Assembly: GCF_001305595.1 (NCBI RefSeq)
Contig: NZ_CP012401.1
Span: 992,001-1,056,000 of the forward strand
DNA from: Azospirillum thiophilum
GTDB lineage: Bacteria > Pseudomonadota > Alphaproteobacteria > Azospirillales > Azospirillaceae
Reading direction: 5' to 3'
Length of the DNA stretch: 64,000 bases
This document shows, one piece after another, positions 51,965 to 63,904 of this stretch. The notes under the pieces are model-generated. The model worked only from the letters and a program-made list of their open reading frames with translations. It ran no database searches and was not told the origin of the DNA. The position numbers were made by a program, and so were the translations under genes. The number at the start of each line of letters is the position of its first letter. Position 1 is the first letter of the stretch.

Positions 51965-52699
51965 TCACCGAGGGCGGCGGACGAAGCGCATGAAGACCGG
52001 CTTGCGGCCGGCGGCGATGGCCTTTTCCTCGTAGCGGGTTGCCGGCCAGTCGTCGGGGCGGATGCGCCAGTCGGACGGGCGGCGTGCCGTCCATTCAAAA
52101 TCGGGGTGCTTGACGGTGTGTTCGAGCATCCAGCGCACCAGACCCATGTCGTCGCTGGCCAGACGCAGCTCCGCGCCGTCCTTCAGCACGCGGGCCAGCC
52201 GCGGCAGGTTTTCCGGCCCGATGAAGCGGCGGTCGGCGTGGCGCTTCTTCGGCCAGGGGTCGGCGAACAGCACGAAGGCGCGGCCGATGGAGGCGTCGGG
52301 CAGGGCGTCCAGCAGCGGCCGGGCGTCGTCGGGCAGGACGCGCACATTGCGCAGGTCCCCGTCCTCGACCATGCCCAGCAGGCCGGCGATGCCGTTGAGG
52401 AAGGGTTCGGCGCCGACGATGCCGACATTCGGATGGTGTCCGGCCTGCCAGGCGAGGTGATGGCCCATGCCGAAGCCGATCTCCAGCCAGACCTCCCGTT
52501 TCGGGCCGTCGAACAGACCGGCGGGGTCCAGGTGGTCGCCCGGCTTCGGGACCGGAATTTCCAGCCGGGGCAGCAGATCCTCGATCAGGCTCGTCCGGCG
52601 CTTGCGCAGGGGGCGGCCTTTGCGCCGGCCGAACAGGCGGTTTCCGGTGTCGGTCTGCGGGGATTCGTCGTTCGGTCGGTCGGTTTTGCTGTCGGTCAT
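51965..52699 (-). CDS. trmB: tRNA (guanine-N7-)-methyltransferase TrmB
   Basis: Makes m7G46 in tRNAs with SAM; 244 residues. It has the family signature VWLEIGFGMGHHLAWQAGHHP (SAM site) and FVLFADPWPKKRHADRRFIGPENL, with RYEEKAIAAGRKPVFMRFVRRPR at the end. The start at 52699 has MTDSKTDRPNDES, a variable leader. Upstream in frame an ATG at about 52753 exists but extends into the metK terminator. It is downstream of metK on the same strand. Confidence 0.94.
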   Translation of the reverse strand: MTDSKTDRPNDESPQTDTGNRLFGRRKGRPLRKRRTSLIEDLLPRLEIPVPKPGDHLDPAGLFDGPKREVWLEIGFGMGHHLAWQAGHHPNVGIVGAEPFLNGIAGLLGMVEDGDLRNVRVLPDDARPLLDALPDASIGRAFVLFADPWPKKRHADRRFIGPENLPRLARVLKDGAELRLASDDMGLVRWMLEHTVKHPDFEWTARRPSDWRIRPDDWPATRYEEKAIAAGRKPVFMRFVRRPR

Positions 52700-52753
52700 G
52701 GCGATCGGTAGGGGCGGTTTGAAGAGCGGTGGCGGCGGAAAACGGGCCTGCAT

Positions 52754-52790
52754 AAAAAGACAGCGGAGGCCGTTTCCGGCCCCCGCTGTC
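52754..52790 (-). terminator. Rho-independent terminator downstream of metK
   Basis: On the minus strand GACAGCGG (52790-52783) pairs with CCGCTGTC (52766-52759), with an inner GGCC/GGCC stem, followed by TTTTT (52758-52754). It separates metK (ends 52824) from trmB (starts 52699). Confidence 0.88.
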
Positions 52791-52823
52791 CCGTTCAGGT
52801 CCGTGATCCGTCCGATCGGGCGG

Positions 52824-53990
<1,167 letters not shown>

Positions 53991-54225
53991 GGGAAACCTC
54001 GGCATTCGGCGGCACGCTATTTCATGAGCCGAAACGGCAGACCGGTACAGCGGCCGCAGACACCGGTCCAAAACCGGTTTTGACAAGGAATCCGGCCGGG
54101 GTCAAGCGGACTACCGGCGGTAGGGCTTCGGACCGATCAGCATAGCACCACACGAAGGGGGAGCGCAGCCGCGCCGCGCCGTCCCCCTTTCGGCGGTGTC
54201 ACATGCCGTGCGGCAGGGGCAGGCG

Positions 54226-54720
54226 TTACTCGGCGGCTTCCGCGACGGCAGCGCTGGCGACGGCCTTGGTCAGTTCGAACAGGCGCTTGCGCACCGACGG
54301 ATCGCTGATCTTGTAATAGGCGCGGACCAGTTCCAGCGTCTCGCGCTTGGCCATCGGATCCGGCTCGTAGGCGCCGGCGGAGCGCTCTTCGGTCGCACCC
54401 GACTCATCCTCGTCGTCGACGCGGGCGGATGCCGCCTCGACCGGCATGTCGTCGAAGAAGAAGGAGACCGGCACGTCCAGGACGCGGCTCAGGTCGAACA
54501 GGCGCGATGCGCCGATGCGGTTGGCGCCGCGCTCGTACTTCTGCACCTGCTGGAAGGTCAGGCCGATGGCCTCGCCCAGCTTCTCCTGGCTCATGCCGAG
54601 CAGCGTGCGGCGAAGACGGACGCGGGATCCGACATGCACGTCGATGGGATTCGGCTTTCCGGTCTTCGGACGGCCGGCGCCCGCACGGCGCCCGCGCGGC
54701 GCTCCAGTTTCAGTCTGCAT
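54226..54720 (-). CDS. XRE-family helix-turn-helix regulator upstream of metK
   Basis: A 164-residue regulator. The HTH (residues ~27-80) is IDVHVGSRVRLRRTLLGMSQEKLGEAIGLTFQQVQKYERGANRIGASRLFDLSRVLDV, near-identical in style to a conserved alphaproteobacterial regulator next to metK. The N terminus is a basic, Gly-rich tail; the C-terminal helix (LELVRAYYKISDPSVRKRLFELTKAV) probably oligomerises. About 235 bp separate it from metK. A weak GGGGGA/TCCCCC stem at 54155-54189 may end its transcript. Targets are unknown. Confidence 0.9.
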   Translation of the reverse strand: MQTETGAPRGRRAGAGRPKTGKPNPIDVHVGSRVRLRRTLLGMSQEKLGEAIGLTFQQVQKYERGANRIGASRLFDLSRVLDVPVSFFFDDMPVEAASARVDDEDESGATEERSAGAYEPDPMAKRETLELVRAYYKISDPSVRKRLFELTKAVASAAVAEAAE

Positions 54721-54849
54721 CTCGTTTATCCCTGTATAGGTTGTGCAACCTAGTTACGACATATCCACGTATGCAGTCAAGCCCGCTCCGGTCGACCCGG
54801 ATACACGAGTTTTTCCACAGGTGGTGGGCGGATTGCCCGCAATGTTGCG

Positions 54850-56490
54850 TCAACGGTGATATCGCGAGGCCAAGGCCATCAAAAAACAGCCAAGAAGCAC
54901 TATGCCGAAAATCCAGTCTCCCATGCGGGCATAGGCTGTGGCTCCATCAGGAGCTTTCGGCAACGTGGTATCGATGAAACCTCTCTCACCCAGACCGAGC
55001 AATTGTTGCACACGCCCGTACGCGTCGACCAGACCGGAAATACCCGTATTGGCCACCCGCACCAGCGGCAGCCCTTCCTCGACCGCACGGACCTGATTGA
55101 TGGCGAAATGCTGGTGCGGGCCGGCGGTGCGGCCGTACCAGGCGTCGTTGGTCAGGTTCAGCAACCATTTCGGCCGGTCGGTGCCGTCCACCACCGCGCC
55201 TGGAAAGATGCTCTCATAGCAGATCAGCGGGCTGACCGGAGGCAGGCCGGCCAGATGGAGCGTGCGCGGACCGGGACCGGCCGAGAACTCCGCCCCGTTG
55301 CCGGCAATGGCCCCTACCGGCAGCCATCGGCGCAATGGCATGTACTCGCCGAAGGGAACCAGATGGAACTTGTCGTAATCGGCAACCACCGCACCGCTGC
55401 CGTCCACCGCCACCATGCCGTTGTAGTAGCGCCGCTCGCCGTCGGCGCCGACAGTGGTGCGCGGGGCCCCGGTGATCAGCAACCCGCCCGGCGGCGTGAC
55501 GGAGGCCATCGCCTGCCGCACCCGCGCATCGTCCTCGACGAAGAAGGGAACGGCGGTCTCCGGCCAGATGACGAGGTTCGGCGGCAGGGCCGAGGGGTCT
55601 GCCGGCGGAGCGGCGGACAGGGCAAGGTGGCTCTGGAAGTTCTGGACCCGCTCGTTCGGTGCCCATTTCAGCCGCTGGTCGATGGCAGCCTGGACGAGCC
55701 GCAGCCGCAGGCCCGGTACCGGCTCGTCGACCGCGCCGGCCAGCCTCCAGGTTCCCCAGCCGCCCAATACCGCCAGCAGCGCCATCCCGGCGGCGATGCC
55801 GGCCCAGGCGCGGCGCGGTGTCGTGCCGGGGTCGGGCAGGGCGGCCGGCAGGGCGGCGACCAGCACGGTCACCAGCGTCAGCCCGTAGATGCCGACCAGC
55901 GATGCGGTCTGCAGCACCGGCAGCACTCCGACCCAGCCATAGCCGATCAGGTTCCATGGAAAGCCGGTGAAGACGTGGCCGCGCAGCCATTCCCATAGGC
56001 ACCAGCAGGCGGCGAACAGGATCGGCCGCGCCAGCCCGCCGCCGAAGCCGCGCCTGCGTATCAGGTGGAAGGTCAGAGTGGCGCCGCCGGTGAACATCGC
56101 CAGCAGGATCGGCAGCCCGACGGCCGACAGCGGCAACGCCCACCAGAAGCGCCCGATGTCGGTGAACAGGGCGGCGCTGATCCAATAGAGTCCCAGCAGG
56201 TGATGGCCGAAGCCGAAGAACCAGCCGACCGCGAAGGCGCCTTTCCCCGTCTCGATGCCGTCCAGCAGCCAGATCAGCCCCGGAAAGGCGATCAGCAGCA
56301 GCGGCAGGGCATCGGCCGGCGGCAGTGCGAAGGTCGCAAGCCCGCCCAGCGCGGCGGCGGCGGCCAGCCGGCGCCAGCCGGTCAGCGCAGCCAGACGCGC
56401 GGAGACGCGGCCCAGCCGGGCCGGGACGGGCAGCGTTTCGGTGACGGTCAAGGCGGAAACTCCGGCAGCGGCAGGGGCGGGCGGCGCCAT
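54850..56490 (-). CDS. lnt: Apolipoprotein N-acyltransferase
   Basis: Transfers the third acyl chain onto lipoproteins in the inner membrane. The 546-residue protein has an N-terminal polytopic membrane part (LLLIAFPGLIWLL through LPVLQTASLVGIYGLTLVTVLVAALP) and a C-terminal nitrilase-like domain with the Glu-Lys-Cys triad (LVIWPETAVPFF, DKFHLVPFGEYMP, SPLICYESIFPG). The ATG at 56490 follows a 128-bp gap after corC. An ORF remains open to 57495 in the same frame, but this part overlaps corC in another frame and is not conserved. Confidence 0.95.
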   Translation of the reverse strand: MAPPAPAAAGVSALTVTETLPVPARLGRVSARLAALTGWRRLAAAAALGGLATFALPPADALPLLLIAFPGLIWLLDGIETGKGAFAVGWFFGFGHHLLGLYWISAALFTDIGRFWWALPLSAVGLPILLAMFTGGATLTFHLIRRRGFGGGLARPILFAACWCLWEWLRGHVFTGFPWNLIGYGWVGVLPVLQTASLVGIYGLTLVTVLVAALPAALPDPGTTPRRAWAGIAAGMALLAVLGGWGTWRLAGAVDEPVPGLRLRLVQAAIDQRLKWAPNERVQNFQSHLALSAAPPADPSALPPNLVIWPETAVPFFVEDDARVRQAMASVTPPGGLLITGAPRTTVGADGERRYYNGMVAVDGSGAVVADYDKFHLVPFGEYMPLRRWLPVGAIAGNGAEFSAGPGPRTLHLAGLPPVSPLICYESIFPGAVVDGTDRPKWLLNLTNDAWYGRTAGPHQHFAINQVRAVEEGLPLVRVANTGISGLVDAYGRVQQLLGLGERGFIDTTLPKAPDGATAYARMGDWIFGIVLLGCFLMALASRYHR

Positions 56491-56618
56491 AGGTAATGCG
56501 GCCGACCAGGGGCGCCAAGGCCGATGTCGGCGGGGCTGCGTTGCCGAAGGGGAGTGGCATCGAGAGATGAGTGGGGCAACGCCAGCCGACGCCGGATTCT
56601 CGCCGCCCCACCCGATTC

Positions 56619-57575
56619 CTAGACCGCTTCCGTCAGTTCCTTGCTGTTTGCCGGAACGTTGTGGACGCGCAAGCGCTTCAGGCGGCGGGAGTCGGCGTCG
56701 ATGATCTCGAACTCCAGGCCCGACGGATGGACCAGACGTTCGCCAGGTCCCGGCACGCGGCCGGCGATGGACACCACCAGACCGCCGAGCGTGTCGATGT
56801 CCTCGCGTTCCTCTTCGGTCAGGACGGGGCCGACGCGGGATTCGAAATCCTCGATTGGCAAGCGGGCATCGGCGATCAGGCTGCCATCCGGGCGCTGGAC
56901 CAGCCGTGGCGCAGCCGCTTCGTCGTGCTCGTCCTCGATCTCGCCGACGATCTCCTCCACCAGATCCTCGATGGTGACGAGGCCGTCGATGCCGCCGAAC
57001 TCGTCCACCACCAGCGCCATGTGCTGGCGGGTCTGGCGCATCTGCACCAGAAGGTCCAGCACGAGCATGGAGGGGGCGACGATCTTCGCCTCGCGGATGA
57101 TGCCGGTCAGGTCCGGATTGTTGCGCAGACCCTCCGGCGAGATGGCCTGTTTCGCCAGCAGGGTCAGCACATCCTTGATGTGGATGAAGCCGACCACGTC
57201 GTCCAGCGTCTCGCGGAACACCGGCAGGCGGGAATGGCCCTCCTCGGCGACGCGCTGGACCAGGGTGGGGAAGGGGGTGTCGATCTCGACGGCGACGATA
57301 TCGGCCCGCGGCACCATCACGTCGGCGACCGTGCGGTCGCGCAGCTTGAGGATGTTGGTCAGCAGCGCCCGCTCGCCGGAGGCCAGCGAATCCTCGCCGT
57401 CTTCGCTCGCGGCACCGTCCAGGCCGGCGATCAGCTCTTCGATCGTGCCGCGCAGGGATGTGTCCTCGCGGCCGCCCCAGACGGTGCGGAGCCACCCCTT
57501 GAACAGGTGGCCCAGGGAATGGTCTTCGGCCCCGTGGTCATCACGGGGCGTGCGACTGTCGGATATCTCGCTCAT
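56619..57575 (-). CDS. corC: CBS-domain transporter-associated protein (HlyC/CorC family)
   Basis: A 318-residue cytoplasmic protein with two CBS domains (VADVMVPRADIVAVEIDTPFPTL and VLDLLVQMRQTRQHMALVVDEFGGIDGLVTIEDL) and a C-terminal CorC_HlyC domain (EEREDIDTLGGLVVSIAGRVPGPGERL). CorC-type proteins are linked to magnesium/cobalt efflux, but the biochemical role is unclear. It has no transmembrane region, the usual form encoded next to ybeY and lnt. It starts by overlapping the ybeY stop (ATGA). Confidence 0.94.
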   Translation of the reverse strand: MSEISDSRTPRDDHGAEDHSLGHLFKGWLRTVWGGREDTSLRGTIEELIAGLDGAASEDGEDSLASGERALLTNILKLRDRTVADVMVPRADIVAVEIDTPFPTLVQRVAEEGHSRLPVFRETLDDVVGFIHIKDVLTLLAKQAISPEGLRNNPDLTGIIREAKIVAPSMLVLDLLVQMRQTRQHMALVVDEFGGIDGLVTIEDLVEEIVGEIEDEHDEAAAPRLVQRPDGSLIADARLPIEDFESRVGPVLTEEEREDIDTLGGLVVSIAGRVPGPGERLVHPSGLEFEIIDADSRRLKRLRVHNVPANSKELTEAV

Positions 57576-58078
57576 CGGTCCGGTGGTTGGTGGTTGTCGG
57601 CATAGGGGTCAGCGATGCCGAGGGTGGCGAGCAGCCGGGTTTCCAGCGCCTCCATCTCCTCGGCCTCGTCGTCCGTCTCGTGATCATAGCCCAGCAGATG
57701 CAGAACGCCATGCATCACGAGATGGGTCATGTGGTCTTTGAAGTTTTTCCGCTGTTCGGATGCTTCGCGTGCAATCGTTTCATAGGCCAGGATGATGTCG
57801 CCCAGCATGACGGGCATGCCGTCTTCGGGCTCCGGTTCCTCCGCTTCGGTCAGAGCGAAGGACAGGACGTTGGTCGGCTTGTCCTTGCCGCGATACTCGC
57901 GGTTCAGCCTGTGGACCAGTTCGTCATCGGCGAGAACGATCGACAGCTCGGCCGGTCCGTCCTCGTCGTCATAGGCGGCCCCCAGTGCGGCGAGCGCCGC
58001 GCGTTCGGCCAGCCAGTCGGCATCCTCCGCCCAGGCACCGGCTTCACGTGAAACAGTGATATCGACGGCGCTGGTCAT
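57572..58078 (-). CDS. ybeY: Endoribonuclease YbeY (rRNA maturation)
   Basis: A 168-residue metal-dependent single-strand RNase for 16S rRNA 3' maturation and quality control. The Zn-binding signature HLVMHGVLHLLGYDHETDDEA is intact (H-x3-H-x5-H). An internal acidic insert (EAEEPEPEDGMP) precedes LGDIILAYETI. A parS-like sequence at its 5' end encodes V-S-R-E (ITVSREAGAW). It overlaps phoH and corC at its ends, so it is coupled to both. Confidence 0.95.
   Translation of the reverse strand: MTSAVDITVSREAGAWAEDADWLAERAALAALGAAYDDEDGPAELSIVLADDELVHRLNREYRGKDKPTNVLSFALTEAEEPEPEDGMPVMLGDIILAYETIAREASEQRKNFKDHMTHLVMHGVLHLLGYDHETDDEAEEMEALETRLLATLGIADPYADNHQPPDR
58040..58055. promoter_or_regulatory. 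parS: parS-like site 5 (14/16 match, inside ybeY)
   Basis: GGCTTCACGTGAAACA keeps a perfect right half-site and CTTCAC on the left, with mismatches at positions 1 and 3. It lies about 44 kb from the putative origin, further than the others, so it may be a weak site or chance. Confidence 0.5.
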
Positions 58079-59177
58079 TTCGGATCCCCAACGGCCTCTG
58101 CCTCATCAGCGATCGTTCCGCTATCCGATCGGGTACTTGCCACGGTTCGGCGGGCCTGCCTGCGCGCCGCCTCGACGGCGTCGGCCTGATCGTAGGCACG
58201 GATGATGCGGGCGACCATCGGGTGGCGGACGACGTCGGCGTCGGTGAAGCGGACGAAGCGCACGCCTTCCACCCCGCGCAGGATCTCCATCGCGTCGCGC
58301 AGGCCCGACCGGGTGCCGGACGGCAGGTCGATCTGCGAGATGTCGCCGGTGACGACCATCCGCCCGCCTTCGCCGAGGCGCGTCAGGAACATCTTCATCT
58401 GCATCGGCGTGGTGTTCTGCGCCTCGTCCAGGATGACGAAGGCGTTGCCCAGCGTCCGGCCGCGCATGAAGGCCAGCGGCGCGATCTCGATCTCGCCGGA
58501 TTCAAGCCGCTTCTTCACCTGCTCCGCCGGCAGCATGTCGTGCAGCGCGTCATAGAGCGGACGCAGGTAAGGATCGACCTTTTCCTTCAGGTCGCCGGGC
58601 AGGAAGCCCAGCCGCTCGCCCGCCTCCACCGCCGGGCGGGACAGCACGATGCGGTCGACCTGACCCGTGGTCAGCAGTGCCACCGCCTGGGCCACCGCCA
58701 GATAGGTCTTGCCGGTGCCGGCCGGGCCGAGCCCGAAGACCAGCTCGCTTTCGGCCAGGGCCTGGAGATAGGCGGCCTGGGTGGGGGACCGCGGGGTGAT
58801 CGGCCCGCGCCGGCGGGTGCGCAGCGCGATCTCCGCCCGGATGACGGTCGCCTGCTGGCCGGGAGCGCGCGGTTCCTCGCCGCCCGGGGCGGCGGCGAGG
58901 ACGGGCGCGGCGTTCGCCATGCGGACGGCACCGTCGACCTCGCCGCTGTCGATGGTCTGGCCGCGGGTCAGCCGCACATAGAGGCCGTTCAGCGCCGCTT
59001 GCGCCGTTTCGGCGGCATCGGGCGGGCCGGAGATCGTCAGGGTGTTGCCGCGGGAAATCAGCGACACGCCGAGAAGGGATTCGATGCGCGCGAGGTGGCG
59101 GTCATGCTCCCCGTACAGCATCGGCAGCAGCCGGTTGTCATCGAATTGAACGTCGATACGCCGTTCGGGCAGACCGT

Positions 59178-59181
<4 letters not shown>
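58075..59181 (-). CDS. phoH: PhoH family ATPase (PhoH/YbeZ-like)
   Basis: A 368-residue P-loop ATPase, usually linked to RNA metabolism and to YbeY. It has a KH-like N-terminal region ([21 protein letters not shown]), Walker [20 protein letters not shown] (about residue 160), Walker [20 protein letters not shown] and [11 protein letters not shown]. The start is TTG at 59181 (TTGA overlap with the miaB stop), which gives the [21 protein letters not shown] terminus and lacks a better alternative. The stop overlaps the ybeY ATG. Confidence 0.93.
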
Positions 59182-60587
<1,406 letters not shown>

Positions 60588-60767
60588 CCCGCACCCTTCC
60601 GCTCTGAACCAAAACGAATAGCGCGCTCACGATGATGCGTGGCGCGCGGCACGCCGTCCGACCGGCGTCGCTCCTGGAGAGATGGTATCGCGTGTGGGGC
60701 GAATCGAGTCAATCCCGCTTCGCCCCCAGGCATTTCGCAAACCGAACCTTTCCGCGATCCGGAACCG

Positions 60768-61439
60768 TCACGCCGCGCCGGCCTGCAGCCCGCCATGCCA
60801 GAACCAGTCGGTCCGCACCCGGTCAGTCCACACTCGCTCCGTCCCCGTCCGGTTGAACAGCATGCCGAAAGGGGCGCCGGTGTCTCCGCCCAGGACGGGA
60901 GCGGAACCGGCCATCGGCCGGTCGAGCGTGTCGGCCCTGAGAGGCTGGCCGATCATGCCGGTGGCGCCGGCCAGCGCGCCGTCGACCAGCTCCAGCCCCA
61001 GGAGCCGGTTCATGTCGACCGGACCCGGCATCTCCATGCCCAGCGTCAGGGCGCGGGAGAAGCCGAACCGCTCGTAATAGGGGGCGTCGCCGACGAGGAT
61101 GACCGACTGGTGGCCCAGGGCCACCGCCTTGTTCAGGCTCATCCGGATCAGCTTGCTGCCCAGCCCGCTGCCTTGCAGATGCGCGGCGACCGCGATGGGA
61201 CCGAGCAGGATGGATTGGGTGGTGCCGCCGACCTGGATCGGCCAGTAGCGGATGGTGCCCACCACCACCTCGCGCCCATGCTCGTCATGCTCGATGGCGA
61301 CGAGATTGAGGGCGGGGATGGAGTCGACGCCGTCACGCAGCCGGTAGGCGGTCTTGGTGAAGCGATCGGGACCGAAGGACGTGTCCAGCAGGGCTTCGAT
61401 GGCGGCGGCGTGCTTCGGCTCTTCGACGGTGATGATCAT
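60768..61439 (-). CDS. GNAT family N-acetyltransferase (YhbS-like)
   Basis: A 223-residue protein. The GNAT core is residues ~1-150 (IITVEEPKHAAAIEALLDTSFGPDRFTKTAYRLRD, LLGPIAVAAHLQGSGLGSKLIRMSLNKAVALGHQSVILVGDAPYYERFGFSRAL). The acetyl-CoA loop is LQGSGLGSKL. The C-terminal ~60 residues (TGMIGQPLRADTLDRPMAG) are an extension seen in the YhbS/N-acetyltransferase group. The ATG at 61439 gives the conserved start. Substrate unknown. It is divergent from apaG. Confidence 0.85.
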   Translation of the reverse strand: MIITVEEPKHAAAIEALLDTSFGPDRFTKTAYRLRDGVDSIPALNLVAIEHDEHGREVVVGTIRYWPIQVGGTTQSILLGPIAVAAHLQGSGLGSKLIRMSLNKAVALGHQSVILVGDAPYYERFGFSRALTLGMEMPGPVDMNRLLGLELVDGALAGATGMIGQPLRADTLDRPMAGSAPVLGGDTGAPFGMLFNRTGTERVWTDRVRTDWFWHGGLQAGAA

Positions 61440-61895
61440 GCGTGGGGCTCCCGGCGGGAAGAAGGTCTTCTCAGAAGGCTTCTGAAAGGGCGGATCGCGC
61501 CGCCGCCGGAAGGCCGGGGTGTCAGGTCCCCGTTGTGCCTTTGGCGTTCGCACGCGACCCAAGGACGGCCGCAACCGCGATGCGCGGTGCGAGGCTCCGT
61601 CGTCGGATGCGAAGGGCGTGCGAACGAGACATGGACAAGGCACTTCGGCCGTTGCTGGGACTTGCGCATATATCATCGTCGTCCCCCCATCGCAAGACCG
61701 TGCAGACCCGGAGACTGTGCATGACTGTATCCATCGCAGTGCGTGGATGTCGCAGGATTGTCCGGCCGGGTTCTGGACAGTCCGGATGGGCGACCTTATT
61801 CTGCGGGGAGTCGTCGCCCGGCCCTCCCGGACTCCTCCGGGACACCCTTGCCGCCGGCCCGTTTCCGGCCGGCGCCGTTCATCGGATCGCCCGCC
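61440..61895. other. Intergenic region between GNAT gene and apaG; nothing convincing
   Basis: A 456-bp divergent intergenic stretch. Open frames exist in several phases but none shows a conserved protein, a good start or a coding-type composition. It must contain the promoters of the GNAT gene and apaG. I cannot identify an RNA gene, repeat or clear promoter motif. Confidence 0.5.
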
Positions 61896-62288
61896 ATGTA
61901 TACCGCCGTCACCAACGACATCCGCGTCACCGTCCAGCCAATGTTCCTGGAAGACCAGTCCGCCCCGGCAGAAGGGCGTTTCGTCTGGGCCTACCATGTC
62001 CGCATAGAGAATGAAGGCAACGAGACGGTGCAGTTGCGCACCCGCCATTGGCGCATCACCGACGCCATGGGGCGCGTGCAGGAGGTGAGGGGTCCGGGCG
62101 TCGTCGGCGAGCAGCCGGTGCTGGAGCCGGGCGAGCATTTCGAATACACCAGCGGCACGCCGCTCGGCACGCCGTCAGGCATCATGGCCGGCAGCTACGG
62201 AATGGAAGGTGCGGGCGGCCGTGCCTTCGACGTGACGATCCCGGCCTTCTCCCTCGACAGTCCGCACCAGCCGATGCGCTTGAACTGA
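61896..62288 (+). CDS. apaG: Co2+/Mg2+ efflux protein ApaG
   Basis: A 130-residue immunoglobulin-like fold protein of the ApaG family. YTAVTNDIRVTVQPMFLEDQS, FVWAYHVRIENEGNETVQLRTRHWRITDAMGRVQEVRGPGVVGEQPVLEPG and YTSGTPLGTPSGIMAGSYGME are diagnostic. It was linked genetically to Co2+ resistance and Mg2+ efflux in Salmonella, but the biochemical role is open. It is followed by a 350-bp gap before folE. Confidence 0.94.
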   Translation: MYTAVTNDIRVTVQPMFLEDQSAPAEGRFVWAYHVRIENEGNETVQLRTRHWRITDAMGRVQEVRGPGVVGEQPVLEPGEHFEYTSGTPLGTPSGIMAGSYGMEGAGGRAFDVTIPAFSLDSPHQPMRLN

Positions 62289-62396
62289 AGCGTCCGGTCC
62301 GGGGCGCCGCGAAATGGCCAGATCCGGACCGGCCCTTGAGCCAGACAGATAATACAATAGAATGCGTGTATATTTAGAATTATTCAACAACCGGCT

Positions 62397-62425
62397 TTGA
62401 CAAGCCGCATGGCTGTCCGTACCTT
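62397..62425 (+). promoter_or_regulatory. Candidate sigma-70 promoter for folE, in the apaG-folE gap (62289-62638)
   Basis: TTGACA (62397-62402) matches the -35 consensus exactly and is followed after 17 nt by TACCTT (62420-62425), a poor -10. It lies just after an AT-rich patch (62345-62390) that stands out in this GC-rich window. The folE start is 214 bp downstream. No other feature is clear in this 350-bp gap. Confidence 0.45.
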
Positions 62426-62638
62426 GAAGGCGGTGGGAGCAGAACCATGTTGGGACTCCCGAAAGGCGGGGTTCCCCGTTCAGCTTGCGAGCCCGACAGT
62501 TTATGAGCCGGGGGAATTGATCCGCCAAAGGCCCGGCTCCGTACTGACGTCACACAAGGATGGGTGTTTTGCGCGATTGCCGCCGACCTGCGCAGGATGC
62601 CGACCAGTTATGGACCAGGTATGGAAAGGATGTCTCCC

Positions 62639-63304
62639 GTGACGGCTACCAAGACCCCGCTCGTCGACAACGTGCTTCGCGGCCTCGGGCGGCCCCGCTC
62701 CGAGACGCCCGCCGTCGTCCGTCCGTCCCGCGCGGACGCGGAGGAGGCGGTGCGCACCCTGATCCGTTGGGCCGGCGACGACCCGACGCGCGAGGGGCTG
62801 GCCGGCACTCCGGACCGGGTCGTCCGCTCCTATGAGGAGTTCTTCGCCGGCTACGGCATCGATCCGGTGGAGATCCTGTCGCGCACCTTCGAGGAGACCG
62901 ACGGCTACGACGAGATGGTCGTGCTGCGCGACATCCGGGTGGAATCCTATTGCGAGCACCACATGGTGCCGATCATCGGCAAGGCCCATGTCGCCTATCT
63001 GCCGCGCCGCCGCGTCGTCGGCATCTCCAAGCTGGCGCGGCTGGTCGAGGCCTATGGCAAGCGCCTGCAGATCCAGGAGAAGATGACCGCCCAGATCGCC
63101 AACACCATCGACGAGGTCCTCCAGCCCGAGGGGGTCGCCGTGGTGGTCGAGGCGCAGCACCAGTGCATGACCACCCGCGGCATCCACAAGACCGGCGTCA
63201 CCATGGTGACCAGCCGCATGCTCGGCGCCTTCCGCACCGACCCCTCGACCCGCCGTGAATTCCTGACCATGATCGGCAACCCGTCTTCCCGCGGGATGGA
63301 GTGA
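62639..63304 (+). CDS. folE: GTP cyclohydrolase I
   Basis: Converts GTP to dihydroneopterin triphosphate, the first folate/biopterin step. It has the family motif [34 protein letters not shown], Zn ligands in [22 protein letters not shown] (Cys, His) and [12 protein letters not shown] (Cys), and [26 protein letters not shown] chose GTG at 62639 (221 residues) because AAAGGA lies 8 nt upstream. ATGs at 62621 and 62630 are in frame but poorly placed. Confidence 0.94.
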   Translation: MTATKTPLVDNVLRGLGRPRSETPAVVRPSRADAEEAVRTLIRWAGDDPTREGLAGTPDRVVRSYEEFFAGYGIDPVEILSRTFEETDGYDEMVVLRDIRVESYCEHHMVPIIGKAHVAYLPRRRVVGISKLARLVEAYGKRLQIQEKMTAQIANTIDEVLQPEGVAVVVEAQHQCMTTRGIHKTGVTMVTSRMLGAFRTDPSTRREFLTMIGNPSSRGME

Positions 63305-63401
63305 TCCCTTATCCAGGGCTGCCGATGCCGGGGGAGGCTTTACACTCCCAACCGGCCCTGCCAAGCTCCCGCCGTGATTCATCGGCGGACGGGTGCTGGG
63401 C

Positions 63402-63884
63402 ATGGCGGCGAAGGTGACACCGGCGGTCAATGCGGCGAAGGCGGCGGGCGTCGCCTTTCGGCTGATGGAGTATGAGTACGACCCGTCGGCCGACGCCATC
63501 GGCCTGCATGCGGCCGAGGCGCTCGGGCTCGACCCCGCCATCGTCTACAAGACGCTGATCGTCCAGCTGGAACCCAAGGCGCTGGCCTGCGCCGTCATCC
63601 CGGTCGCGGCCAAGCTGGACCTGAAGGCGATCGCCGCGGCGGCCAAGGCAAAGAAGGCCGACCTCGCGGACCCGGCGCTGGCGGAAAAGACCACCGGTTT
63701 CCTGGTCGGCGGCATCAGCCCGCTCGGCCAGAAGAAGGCCTTGCCGACCTTCATCGACCGGAGCGCCGCAGACCTGGCGGAAATGGTGGTGAATGGCGGC
63801 CGGCGCGGCCTGCAGATCGTGCTGGCGCCCGCCGATCTTGCCGGAGCGACGAAAGCGATGGTCTGCGCCATCGTTGCTCACTAG
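63402..63884 (+). CDS. ybaK: Cys-tRNA(Pro)/Cys-tRNA(Cys) deacylase YbaK
   Basis: A trans-editing deacylase of the YbaK/ProX family that removes mischarged Cys from tRNA-Pro; 160 residues. It has KVTPAVNAAKAAGVAFRLMEYEYD, AEALGLDPAIVYKTLIVQLE, GGISPLGQKKALPTFID and the LQIVLAPADL end typical of YbaK. The ATG at 63402 is the better start; a GTG three codons earlier (63393) is also in frame. It is convergent with tRNA-Arg. Confidence 0.9.
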   Translation: MAAKVTPAVNAAKAAGVAFRLMEYEYDPSADAIGLHAAEALGLDPAIVYKTLIVQLEPKALACAVIPVAAKLDLKAIAAAAKAKKADLADPALAEKTTGFLVGGISPLGQKKALPTFIDRSAADLAEMVVNGGRRGLQIVLAPADLAGATKAMVCAIVAH

Positions 63885-63904
63885 GCATCGCTGCGAAAAC
63901 CGAG

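Noticed and set aside
56491..57495. In-frame 5' extension of lnt
   Set aside because: It overlaps corC in another frame, is Arg/Gly/Ala-rich noise, and Lnt has its normal length from 56490.
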